Shown: positions 1-11,700 of the stretch, one piece after another
How the letters are laid out: each line of letters begins with the position of its first letter
Numbering within the stretch: position 1 is the first letter of the stretch
DNA from: Pelargonium tetragonum
Lineage: Eukaryota; Streptophyta; Magnoliopsida; Geraniales; Geraniaceae
Assembly (NCBI GenBank): GCA_036897445.1
Contig: JAYMTL010000156.1
Location: 1 to 45,209, forward strand
Direction of reading: 5' to 3'
DNA length: 45,209 bases
The notes under the pieces: model-generated
The model's input: the letters and a program-made list of their open reading frames with translations, nothing else
What the model was told of the DNA's origin: nothing
The model's database searches: none
Position numbers and translations under genes: made by a program

Positions 1-940
1 GTCTTTATTGTCTTCTATACTTATTGTATATTCTATTCTTAATAGTGTACTTATAGATTGTATTATAGGTATTATAGGACTTTAGACTTTTATGTTATGA
101 ATTTTTTATTTAAAACCTTTTTACTACACGCTCATTACTCTCTTTGTAAGCAGTGTAGGCTGCTGATTAAAAAATTTATGCTTTCTTTAACTTTTCCTGA
201 AAGATCCGGTCATTTGTCTGGTAAAAAAAAAATATATATAAAGAGCGGAAGCTTGCCTTGTTACACATATGAAGCAACATAAGTCAATTCTATTGTTTAG
301 CGACAAAACCCTTTTTACATTACACATCCTTCGTCGAAGTAGCACCTATTTTCTATTTGTTATACTTATTAACTATCTGAAAATTTTTTCATATCGAAGC
401 AGAACTTTTAGGCAAGACTAAGGGAGTCCTATATAAACCAGATCTAAGTTCTTGTATCTGTAAAGCCTTTTCCACAACTTATCAATACTCCAAAACTGTA
501 TAGAGTCTTTGTCTGAAATGAAAGATTTCTGGATGCAGTCTAGGAAAACCTCTTCAATTTTTATCTGTTCCCACTAAAAACTACTTAATAATATATTCAT
601 TTTTTTAATAATATATTCATTGATGGGATCCCTGTTTCACTGGTAAAGAAAAACTCTAATAAAGTCTTGTCAGGATATTTTTAAACATCTGCCTTTTTAG
701 ACTAGGAATTCTGCCTACCATTCTTCAAACTACAAAAAATATTACAAGGAACTCCAGAAAAGCTTTCTAACTCTAGGAATATCTCAAAGTAATGTACAGT
801 AACCAATTAGATACTTATAAGGGAACAAAACCTATCAAGATTGACTATTCAAGCCGAGATGGAAAATCAGAGGGTATTGCAGGCCCATAAGCCCCCAATG
901 TTGTTTCCAATAAAGGGACTTCTAGAGCTTTTGTTTTAAG
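1..940. other. Non-coding AT-rich DNA
   Basis: No supported gene. It contains the 20-bp-period tandem repeat at 585-620 and an A-run followed by AT dinucleotides near 225-240. The 74-codon frame at the left end has no recognisable content. Confidence 0.6.
585..620 (+). repeat. Short tandem repeat, 20-bp period
   Basis: TTAATAATATATTCAT is present twice (585-600 and 605-620), separated by TTTT. It is a recent-looking duplication of AT-rich DNA. Confidence 0.7.
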
Positions 941-1510
941 GTATTCCTTAGGATTTTCTATTACTAAGACAGCTATACCTATAGATATAGAGTATTATGA
1001 AGGTATAGAAGGAGTAAGGAAAGGAGCTATACCTATTGTCTTGTTGTCTTGTGGGTTGTCTTTTACTGTAGCTAGATTCTTGTAGCTATTGTAGTTGGAT
1101 TACTGTAGCTGTACTTTTTGTAGTTACTTTTTTTATTGTATTCTATGATTCTATGTATTTATTTACTATTTTATATGTCTTAGTTAGTTATAGTTGATTG
1201 TCTTAGATTGTTTAGGATTGTATTAGTAGTTAAGGCACAGCCCTCTTGTTCCCTAGGTTTATCTATAAGGAGGTAAGCTTGCTTAGTAGATAATTGGGTA
1301 AGTCCTTCTTAGGCTGAAGGCTTACGAAAGAGGTTTAAGCTAGAGAGTAATTAGAATTAGTACACCCACGGATTATAATACCCAACTTGCTTGACTTTTA
1401 TTCCCTCCTTTGACTTGCCTGGCCTAGACTTGTTTCTTTAACCAGGCTTCTTTGACTTACCGGTTTTCTTTTCATCTGATCAGTCAACGTGATAACCAGA
1501 GAGGAATTCC
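941..1510. other. Compositional island 1 (T+G-rich plus strand)
   Basis: TGTAG, TAGTT and TTGTCTT words recur, especially at 1046-1140; the minus strand is correspondingly A+C-rich. Two copies of AGCTATACCT are present. The minus strand has short open frames rich in Lys, Asn, Thr and Pro, but they are interrupted and match nothing I know. Pyrimidine-rich TTGACTT words near 1390-1470 resemble those in island 2. Confidence 0.45.
1025..1034 (+). repeat. Dispersed word AGCTATACCT (representative copy)
   Basis: AGCTATACCT occurs on the plus strand at 971-980, 1025-1034 and 6459-6468, and on the minus strand at 8619-8628 and 35962-35971. Two of these extend to AGGAGCTATACCTAT (1022-1036 and 6456-6470). 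All lie in the biased-composition islands. At about 35% G+C one would expect roughly 0.1 copies on both strands in this length. Confidence 0.5.
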
Positions 1511-4500
1511 TTGGTTCAAACGCTTCTTTGTAACGAAAATTTACTGATCCTTGAGAGGCCCTTATATAAATAACAAAGGCTAAGCTTGGTTGGAGTGTAA
1601 AATCACCTACTTATTAGAAAGTCTCTACAACTAAGATTTTGAAAGCTATAGCCAAAAGAATAAGACTAGATAAAAAGGAGGATACTTGCAGGCAAGGGAA
1701 TAATACTAAATAAGTTAAGCAATTATATACTATAAAATTCCTCTTTTTTCTTCAAAAATGAAAATAATTATAAATACTCTTTTTGTGTACTGTAAGAAGA
1801 GATAGGTATCCTAATATATGGATATGGAACTTTGTTTTTTTACAACTCCTTTACCAGGATCGAGAAAGCCTCATTGTTTGGATCTTAGTTTTGACTTTTT
1901 ACATAAGAAATGAAAAATACAGGGTCAAACTGCTACGCAAGCCGTTCATAAAGGGGAGTGAGTTTCTTTTCACTAGACTATCCTATACATTTTCTTACTT
2001 TTTATAAACCGGTGTGGAAAGGCTATGAAACAGCTAACGTGTTTTAAACTTTGCTTTTTGCTTACCGAGGACTCGCAGCACTCCTTTGTTTTGAGATTGA
2101 AGGGCTGAGCTAACAAGGTAGAAATTAGAAAGACTTTTCAAATAAAAAGAGCTTCTGGGGGTTTATTATTAAGTTTAAAAGCGCGAAATAAAGCTTCAAT
2201 TATGTCAATACGTACGACTCTGGAGTTACGAATACTTTTCTCTTTTGCCTTGTTATAGGTGTTTTTTGGCCCCAAAATTGATTCTAAAAGGATGCTTACA
2301 AGAAAAACCTAAAAGAGTAAGAAGTACTTAATATGATAAGAATGCCGAAATTTGGATAAATATACAGCAGTAGTATAAAGATACACAAAGTAACTTGAGG
2401 CTGGTGCAAAGTCCAAGGCTCCTGTAAATTCTAATTAGTTTTCGTTTTTAGTATCCCTGCATTACCTTGCGGATTTTTGTAGTGCTTCTATGCACATGTA
2501 CTTGACATGAACCTTATAGAAGAAATAGGAAATAAAAAAAGTAGAAGAAACTTAGCAGGCAAAAGTTCTGTAATAGTTAGCAGGAGCTTTCCAGGTGTAG
2601 TAGGTTTATTCTTCATCTGTCAATGCTATCTTTTTTTACAAGGCAGTAATATGAAACTCCTTTCGCTATCTGTGCTCTCCTTAAAGAAGTTAAAAAGGCG
2701 TCTCCAGTCACCTAATTTTATCTCAAGGTCCCCTACTACGTCTCGAGTTAGCTGCTTCTATTATGTAGGGAATCCTCTTAAAAAGGGGAAACTTTTGCAG
2801 GCTCTGGCAGCCTTCTAGTTAGAACAAAGAACTGAAAATACTTGAATCGGCGAAGTCCCTTTTAAGCAATAAAAAGTAATATAAGGTGTACTCGAGCTTC
2901 AATTTCTATAAGAAAGCGTAACTGGAATAAAACTAGGATATGAGGACACAAGGAGGTAACTCCTAAACTACTGTACCGAAGATGTCTTTTAATGAGAGAC
3001 ATAGTTAATAAAGCAAATCACTAGTTTTATGAGTCTTCCATATATATCAAAAAGGGGCCAAAAGCTCTTTGAGGAAAATGTAGTAAACCGGTTAGCCGCT
3101 TAATCCTCTATTTAACTATTTAAATTTAAGTGAAGTAAAAGCCCGGTATAGTAGTTTTAGAGCTTCCTGTCCGAAGCAAAAAGCAGAAAATTCTTAGGTA
3201 TGTGAGTGGTGTCAAAGCTATAAAAGACAAGGACTTTAAATGTAAAAGAACAAAAAAAGAAATAAGGCAATAGCTCAGTCAATAAGGAAACAGTTTTTAA
3301 GGGCCCTTTTGGAATAGGGAGTCGTTTGTGAAGTCCCCGAGAAAACTACTTTATTTTATGTCAAGGGATTTGCTTTTGGTCTCCGACACTAAGTTCTTAC
3401 TTTTATTTAGTATCTTTAACAAACGTAGTTTATTCTTGCCCAGCCCTTACCTTGTGTAAATTCTTAAAAGTACCTCCCTTATTATAGAACAAGGCAAAAG
3501 GATAATGGAACAAGCAAAAACTCTTAAAAACAAAAGTATAGGCACAGGGGAATCCTCGGAGTATTTAGAGTACAAGAATTTCAAGGCTTTGCTTAACTAG
3601 ATATAATTAACTAACAGCTTTGCTCACATAGGAGCACCCATTTGTCTAATATTGAGCACAACTTGTTGAAAACTAAGGGAGTTCTCTTAACGGAAATAGA
3701 GGTTTATTCTTTTCATAGCTATACTATACTTGAGAGAGACGCCTTAACTTTTCAAAGCTCAAAACTTTACCATTCGGTTATACCGCTTCCTAATATCTCT
3801 ATACAAGAAGGACAGGGCCTCCACACTACTCTTAAATGAAACCTCTAATAGAGCGACTCGTAAGAGACTGCGTATTGCAGAAATTGCCTTTTTGGGATTA
3901 CACTAAACAAGAAAAAAAGGAATAAAAACCCCAGAATTCTTAGAAATCACTGTATTATGTGTAGCTCGGTAGTTCTTTATTAGGGTCCTCTTACTAAGGT
4001 AAACTGTTCGATGAGGTAGTCTATTAAGTCTTATCTTTGTCGATACCATATCAGGATATGCGCCCTAATTTATAGAAAAGTTACACCTTTTTTATAACCA
4101 GGATTACTTGGATTAAAGTGGTAAGGAATCCTACACTAAGGCAGAGTTTCTATAGTTTTCTGCTATCTTTGAGGGAATTCTAGAGCTAGACTCCTTGTAT
4201 ACTTAAATTCAAACCCTAAGTACTTCGATTAGTCTTGGATGCAAGGCGAATCCGTTTAACTGAGTTTTAGTTCCTTTGGTTATGCGAAATCAGTATAGGA
4301 AGAAACCCCCTTTCTTTTTTCAAGCCACAGTTTAAGTAATCCTTTATAAATTGGGCAGACGTAAGATTCGCAGTATAAGCGCTTAGAGGAATTCCTTTCT
4401 ATTTATAAGGTTTTCTTACGTGTTTACTGAGCCCTTTCACAAAGCTATAAGGACTTCTATTTTTAGGATTTCCCTTTTGTTATTTGAGTCCCCGCAATCT

Positions 4501-6440
4501 TTACAAAGTAAAAAAAATAGCACGCAAGAATAAAGCTTTAAAGACTTGGTTAGTAAGACAAGGTTCAAATCGAGCCTAAAAAGGTTAATCTAACCCCCGG
4601 CGCTGCTTTTCACAATTTTATAGTTAAGACACTCAAGCTATTGAGACTGAGGGGTATGCTGGGTGGGCCTAGGGGTAATTTTACAAAGTTTCGGGTATAG
4701 TTAAGGAGCTTCCTTTCTAGTATAGATCTCTTTTTATAGAGGCATCTTAAGTGTTAGGAGTGTTATTAGCAAAATTGGCGTACAGAGGCTCTCAGTATCT
4801 ATTAGTGAGAGGCTCGGGAACCTCTTCCTTTGACACAAGTCTCTTAGAGGAGTCTTTTCTTATGTGTAATTGATTGGAGAGCCCCGCTTTTATATCTAAC
4901 TTTGAACCTTAGTAAAAACAAGTAGTCTATATACCTATATAAAAGTTAAAGTGTTCCTTTTAGGGTGGATTTATAGGGTCCGCAAAAACTCAAGTTAAAC
5001 TCATTCTAGGGGTGCTTTATTACCTAAAACAATTAAGGGCTTTTAATAAAGAGATCCTATCTGTATACAAGTGTAAATTCCTTACTGTGTCTCTATAGTT
5101 AAAACCCAGGAGAGTCCTTCTTAAGGTAGGAAATCCTGGACTAAGCCTCGAATCAAAGTTAAGCTAAAAGGGTGCTCAAGCAGAGGGTAGAAGCTTTTCT
5201 CGATAGCAACTTCTTGGTTTAGTTCTCAATTCCACGAGGCGATCCTTGTTTACCATAATAAAAATAAAGGGAGCTCTTTCAGTATGCTAGATTTAGCAAA
5301 GAACTTTCTATATTAGTCTATAAGGAGCTATAAAGTTATAGGGAATTAAGATTAAAATATGATACTTAGAAATAGCCCGGAGTCCTCCTTTAGGGATCCA
5401 CGCGCTCAGTAACCCCAGAATTTGTAGCGTTTATAGGAAAACCCGGTTAGTTACGTTTTGTAAAGCCTGGCCCTTTGTTTACTTTCTATTTATCCTGCTT
5501 TTCCTAATCTTGTTTATCAACATTTGAAATAAACTCCCCTAGCCTAGGGTTGGAATGCTTTGAGTACTCCTAATTAGACTCATATTTATCATATTTATTT
5601 ACGCAAGCTAAGAGAGCTTATATCTTATCCTTGACAAAAAAAAGTTACAACTTTATAAAAGGGTTACGCCTGGACTCTACAAAACAAGTTAAAATGCTGT
5701 AACTATATATCAGAAAATTCCCGGTTTTTGTTCTAATTATAGGGTATCCTGTAGCAAGGGTTGCCTTATTTGGTAAGCTTTTCTATTAACTTGTTGTATT
5801 TCTTATGGCCCCGCTGTTGTTATCAAGTATTGACTCGAGGTAGAGCTTAGATTAGCAAATTAAGTGTTTTGCCTGATATTATAGCCGCAGAGCTTCCTTC
5901 GCGGGTCAAAGCGCGTATAACAGGACTATGCCTTTTGTGATCTAGCTCTAAAAAAAGGAATTTCCCCTAGATTGTGCACAATAAGTTGTAGTTTCAAAAA
6001 GGAGCAAGTTACACGGGTTGCTCAGAGGACCCTTCTCTTATTGAAGCCCGAGATCCCGTTCTGGGAAGAGTTTATATATGTAGAGCCCACAAGGAGTTGT
6101 ACTGAAATCTAATACTTAATAAGGAAAAACTTTGATTTAAGATAACACTCTTTATAGGGAAGAGGGATTAGAATACTATAAAATTACCCTGAAAAACGCC
6201 CTTTTAGAAAAGAATCTCTTACGTTTAAGAAAAGAGTTCCAGTTCGGTTCTCACACTCATAAGTCTTTTTACAAACAAATTTTGTAGCAGGTAGATCAAA
6301 AAAAAACTGTCTAGCCTTTAAACTTTAAATAGGTGGGTTAAACTTACGTTTACCTTTCCTCTACTCCAATTTGCTTCTGTAGCTTACTTTTTTCTATCTT
6401 AGCTTAATAACTTTTCTTTCTAGTCGATACCTGTGCCCTC
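1511..6440. other. Palindrome-rich non-coding background
   Basis: About 4.9 kb without a gene. Short near-palindromes with GG and CC ends occur roughly every 40-80 bases (for example 2951, 3299, 4389, 4703, 5265). The reading frames at 2507-2818 and 3642-3839 have no domain or compositional support. A T-loop-like AAGGTTCAAATC at 4559 has no convincing tRNA around it. Confidence 0.55.
4703..4715. repeat. Representative short GG-N-CC hairpin
   Basis: AAGGA, loop GCT, TCCTT. It is given as a clear example of the many near-palindromes in the background. Others are AGGAG-GTAA-CTCCT at 2951-2964 and AAGGGCCCTT at 3299-3308. Confidence 0.5.
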
Positions 6441-6688
6441 TTTACTTAGGAGGTTAGGAGCTATACCTATATAGAGATCAATCTCACCTCGCCTCCAAAT
6501 TTACAATTTCCAATCCATTTCCTAGACCCGCTTTATTAAACTTAGAATCCTTCGGGAAATAGCTGCTTTTATACCTATCCTAGTCTTATTAGCCAGACCT
6601 ACACTCTTATACTTGCTTTCTTATTTACTCCTCAACTTAATTAGAAGACAAATAAAGGAATACTTGAGGTTCCGTGGACGGCTTATAC

Positions 6689-6703
6689 TGACTTCTTACT
6701 TTC
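6689..6703 (+). repeat. Inverted dispersed 15-base repeat, copy 1
   Basis: TGACTTCTTACTTTC matches 18558-18572 exactly on the opposite strand. Its first 12 bases recur at 41514-41525. It is one of several words shared between the biased-composition islands. Confidence 0.5.
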
Positions 6704-7684
6704 CGTAGAGCTTTGGTTTTCCTACTCTTTCTGTATGAGTTTTATTACCTTGTAGCCCAACTCGTTGTTATGAGTTGTCTATTTAGTATCTTATAAGTAT
6801 AGTAATATATTATTCTTAATATTAGTTATGTAATAAAATGTATAATTGTTAGGCAGTATTACTACAAGGCGTACTCCCTCATTGTTTAGGAGCTCCTGGT
6901 AAAGAGAGGGGGTAGAACCTACTTACGTTAGAACTACACTGCTTACAACCCCCTTAAAAAGGAAACTCTACCTCAATACATTTCCACTACAAACTCCTTA
7001 ATTTGCTTAGTTTATAAGATCCGCAACTAAATCCCCTTTTTTATTAACTTAACAATCCTTCTTTTTTTTTTACTTTCCCTGCCGTAACTAGATAACTAAT
7101 TAAGATTAAAGGTAGGGACCTCGTGATAAAGGATAAGATAGAGACTAAGAGTAGGGTCTATCTCTAACAGTATGAATAACAAGTAAGTCAAGAAGCTTGG
7201 GGGATAGAAAGTTTTAGCGGATACTCTAGAATAAGGAAAGCTTTTTCTGTAACCTTGTTTTCATACTCCCTTCTACTTCAATACCTGAAACTCGAAACAT
7301 AAGGAACACAAAGCATCTCTCAGGCTTGCCTTCAGCACAAATCCCTACTCTTTTCTTCCCACTGTGGAACACGAAAGCAACTCTCTTCTTTATGCATCTT
7401 CATAACTTTCTAAAGAGCTTCCCTTTTCGTGGTAGCCTTGTATCGCTAGAACCCTTCTTTGCTTTTAATAACTGACTGAAGCCTTCTTCTTATCGGAAAC
7501 TTACTTCTTAATCACAGAGTAAAACCTTAAAACCAACTTCTTCTTCTTTGTTACTGAGTTCTTTCTTTATATTGACTGACTTGCTTGACCTTGTATTGCG
7601 TATCATAGCTATAATACCTTACTATTACAATACAAGGAGTAGGAGCTACCTCTTTGTCTTACAGGAGATACCTTTAGCTAGTGT

Positions 7685-7722
7685 CCTTACCGACTGAATG
7701 AAGTTTAACGGAGGGTAGTTAA
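7685..7722 (-). repeat. Hairpin family member, copy D (inverted, drifted)
   Basis: The minus strand has CTACCCTCCGTTAA followed by ACTTCATTCAGTCGGTAAGG. It keeps CTCCGT and CAGTCGGTAA and so joins the family, but the loop is longer and one arm is altered. Confidence 0.5.
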
Positions 7723-8755
7723 CGCAGGAAGTCCTTAATAGATACACTGACTTACCTTATAACCAAATTCTTACTTGCTTTCTTACCGCTTTCAGACTGA
7801 ACCTGAGTAAAGTAACACTAAACACTATAAGACACCTGTTTTAATTCCATAAAACTTACCTTCTTCCCTTGTTGACTTTTCTTTCTCCCTTTCTTACGGG
7901 CTACCCCAGGATTCCCTTGCTTACTGACAAACCTCTCATTATACTACTTCCTGTTATATAAAAACTGAAAAGAAATTTCTATCTAAATCTAAAAAAACTT
8001 ATTTGACATACGAGCCTTTTGCGTTCGATTTCAGACTTTTTAGAATCTCCCTCAGAAGCAGAAGGGAAACTCTCTCCATGTAAACTTCTTACACTAAATC
8101 CAAGTAAATAAGAAAACAATCTTTATAGCTCTCCTACTACATAGCTGCTTTAAATTGAAGGAACATACACTAAAACTCAATTTCCTGTAAAAGCTAATAA
8201 AAAGGGAATACAGATAAAACCAAATCATGCCAAACCCATTATCTAGAATGCCTTTTATATGCAGTTTAGGTACTTCGTAAGGTGGTTTTTTTCCCCATTC
8301 ACGTTTACCACCCTTTTCGAATGTCTTTTTTTTAATACCTTACTTTAGAGTTAGAGAGAAGACAGGCTAAGCCTTCCTACACTACTATAAAAAACTATGC
8401 TTAGTAATACAAGTAAGACACTATAATATAACTATAACAATGAAAAAAACTCCTATACTCTTATAGTAAACCCTATTTATCATAACTATCTAAAAAGACT
8501 AATAGATGTGAAAGAGTAATACAATATAAGCAATATAAGAATACTAAGACAATAACTACTAAGCTATGACAGGAAAAACAATAGCTACAGGCACCACAGG
8601 CTACAAGACAGGGAATACAGGTATAGCTTCTAGAACTCCTACCTCTACTAATAAGAATCCTAATGCTAATAAAGGGAAGTAAGAAAACAAATAAGAATAA
8701 AAGTAAGTTGATGTTGGAAGTCTCTAATACAAATTCACAAATTCTTTCTAGAAAC

Positions 8756-8799
8756 TACTAATACTACGCATTACCTTTACTCCGTGCCAGTCGGTAACA
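8756..8799 (+). repeat. Hairpin family member, copy A
   Basis: An exact 21-base match to 35687-35707 covers 8756-8776. The copy runs on to a short stem ATTACC (8770-8775) facing GGTAAC (8793-8798), with CAGTCGGTAAC at the 3' end. The segment 8779-8790, ACTCCGTGCCAG, is identical to the start of the 530-loop region of bacterial-type SSU rRNA; the other copies lack this. The family is non-coding. Confidence 0.7.
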
Positions 8800-11700
8800 G
8801 GTACGTACTATACCCACTACCACCTAAGACTCCAACCTCTTCAATGATAAAAAGAAAAAGGAAGAGGTAAGCTTGCTTAAAGAAACAAGTAAAACACAAC
8901 AACTACTATAATATTGTTTAAGGGAAGCATCCTCTTTTTTGAAGTAAAATACCCATTATCCTTTAGATCTTGATTTAACCTTCTTCTATGAATAATATAC
9001 AGAATAAAAAACAGGCGTAGGATAAGTAAAGGTATAGGCAGTTTTCTTATCTTCCCAGTCCCGTTTAATAGAGAGTGGGGCTTTCAAGAAGTTTCTTTTC
9101 TATATTAGGTATTAAGAAAGGTAGAGAAGTCGATAAGAAGTGGCTATCATAGTGTAAAGTTAACTATCAATAACTTACCTATATACAATTAAGCTCCTCT
9201 ATATAGTAATAACTATTAAAGAAATATATACCTTAACCTTAAACAACTCTATTACTTATTATATACTATTACATAACTAATACATTATAATATAAAACTT
9301 CGAAAGATTTTTCATTGTCTTCCTCCTAACAACAAACCAAAGAAGGGTAGAGCTCCTAGAGTACTGCTAAGACTAACAACAGGCCCCTAAGAGAAGTATA
9401 GCTCCTAAGACAATAGCTAAGAAGATTAGTACAAAGAATAAGAAAGCTACAAAAGCAGGTTAAAACAAGTATTTAAGTATAAGTATAAAAAAAGGCCTTA
9501 AAATTGGGTTTAAATTTTAAGTAAACGGACCCCTCTTTTTAGACACTTATAAATAGATTGTAGTTATATTAATGAGTTACCCTTTTTGATATACCCTTAA
9601 CGGGAATTAAACGAAACCTGCTATACTAAGGGAGACTCTTTCTGCTTTAAAGCAAGTACCTTTATGACACTTCTGTATTCTCTATTTTATATTTCCATTT
9701 TTAGCCTTTTTTTAGCAACCCTTTTTATATTTTATACAGGGACTGCTTTTTAGGAAACTTTGGTTAGCAAGCACTAAAAGCTATGGCTTTGAAAAACTAA
9801 ATAATAGAGAAGAGAGAGCAACTCAAATAACAATTTATAGATGTCGCAAGTCCTTAAAATAAAAGAATCAGAAGTTTAAACATCATTATGCAATTATAGA
9901 AAGAAAGAGAAATACTAAAGAAAACCCTTTAAATACTTCCTTTGTACTTGTACCTAAGCTACAGTTTGTTCTGAATACTCCTGCTCGCGAAAGGGCCCTA
10001 AAAAACTTTACAAATACAGGCTGTTCTACTACTTTTTCTACGGCTTATCCTGTAGACCTCATATTCCATAGGAAATGCTTAGCCTAAACCCCCCTTTGAT
10101 ACCGAGGAGTAAGGATAAACAGAAGAATTCTATCTTTTTACTCTCAAGTTTTAAAAAGATTTTTCTATGCCTTTCTTTTCGTCAACAAAAGCAGAGTCCT
10201 CTAAGTATCCAAGTATTGCAAGATATTTTGAGAGTATATCAACAATGCACTAAGAACAAATAGACTTCTAAATGATAAATGAGTAGGTAGAGTTCTCTCA
10301 AATTGAATACTTTAGGCAAGGCCATACGATGTTTAAGTTTACTATTACAAATTTTCTTCTTTACTTTGCTTAGGGCTCAAAATTTTAAAAGGATTTCAAT
10401 TTAATGGATACGTGTAGTAGAAAGAAGGGTAACTAACAAGGCACTGGGTTTCGAGCAAAAGGACTCTAAACAATCTAGACGGGAGGCTCCTTGGTTTATT
10501 GCCTTTTGAATATCCGGCTTTCATATGAGTATGCCCTTACAGAAGCTGATTATAAAGAAGGTTATTTTGATTTTATAACTCTCCAGTAGTAAAAAAATTT
10601 ATAGCAAAATAGGGAGTATTCTAAAAGTCTTACCGGGTTCGACTATGAAAAAAGGGATTCTATTTTTTTAGTAGGAAGCTTCAACCCCTTTTTGTAAAAC
10701 ATGTCCTGTCTTAATTGGAATACCTTATAGTTTTGTTTATAACAGTGCAGCTATATAAAAAGCTAGGAAATAGTAACTTGAGCTGCTGTTTAGAATAAAA
10801 TAAATAGAATCTGAACCTTTTACTGAAATAAAAAAGTAAGAAATTGTATACAAATGCTTGCGAGAGGGTACCTAGCTTATGGCTAAAAGGTATATGATAT
10901 AAGATTTTCTACGCGAAATCCCTTTCAATTGTACTTGTTAAAAATCCTCTTCGTAACCCGTATTGTTTTACACAGCAAAAAATTTCATTAGGTTCCTTGG
11001 GGGTGCTATTAAAGAACTAATCGCATGAAATTTAAGGAAGAAAACCACCGGGTATTAGATTCAAATTAGAAAAATTAAGGAGTTTTCTAGACTCATACAT
11101 ATCCCGTATTGTCGAGTTAGGGTCTACTAAAGCTCTAAACGACTTTCTCATAAGTATATTAACGTTCCAGTTATTTTAAGTTTCTATAGTAAAGTCCTTG
11201 AGTAAAATAAAATACCTACTGAATTATATACTGGTACACGTAAAGAGATGCAGTTTTATTATTTATTAAGTATAAAAGAAGTGGTGAATTCTATAAAAAT
11301 AAGTCAAATCAAATAAGGGGCTCCCTTTTGGAATTCCCATCCTTTTTAGGGTATGGCTTAAAAAGGAAGGGTAGCTTCTAAAGTAGTGTTTTCTTAGGAA
11401 GCCTTTACTTTAAAAAAATGAGGTGCCACTCCGAGACTTTGGAAAGACAGCAAGTAAGGGTCCGAACCTATGGAGGGCAATCTCTTAAATTTGTGAAATT
11501 ATAATGAAGGCGTGTGCGAGGGTGTCCCTAAATACAAAAAAGATGGACCTATAACATATAAGATGCATTCTTCTTTTTGTTTGCTTTTTAAAAGCACAAT
11601 CCCCGTACAATTATATAAAGAGCCTCTCTAACAAGGCTAAAAATTTTTGCTAGTGTTATATCGTAGGAAGCTTCTTTCCTCTTTCCTAAGACGCGAGCAG

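Larger units (their letters stand above)
6441..9480. other. Compositional island 2 (pyrimidine-rich, then A-rich)
   Basis: The plus strand is C+T-rich to about 8350, then A-rich. It holds hairpin copies D and A, two AGCTATACCT words, the 15-base inverted repeat and a poly-T run at 7062-7071. Small A-rich frames encode low-complexity peptides. One starts at ATG 8566 and ends at 8682 (38 codons, rich in Thr, Gly and Asn). Another, at about 9385-9466, is rich in Ala, Lys, Thr and Pro. Neither resembles a known protein. Confidence 0.45.

Noticed and set aside
800-825. AATTAGATAC, like part of the SSU rRNA 790 region
   Set aside because: The conserved bases on both sides are missing, and no other rRNA segment lies close by.
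2507-2818. 103-codon plus-strand frame
   Set aside because: Background composition, no motif, no homologous wording and no neighbouring genes.
4540-4580. AAGGTTCAAATC T-loop-like sequence
   Set aside because: No D arm or anticodon arm at proper spacing and no closing stems.
7062-7071. Poly-T runs here and at 15749-15760 as terminators
   Set aside because: No stem-loop precedes either run and no gene ends there; they are simple sequence.
9385-9720. Long protein-like reading frame if stop codons were read as sense
   Set aside because: Stops occur at about the density expected for this base composition, so any frame would look similar. There is no evidence for a changed genetic code.
10622-10645. 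CCGGGTTCGACTATG T-loop-like sequence
   Set aside because: Upstream DNA gives no tRNA-like arms.
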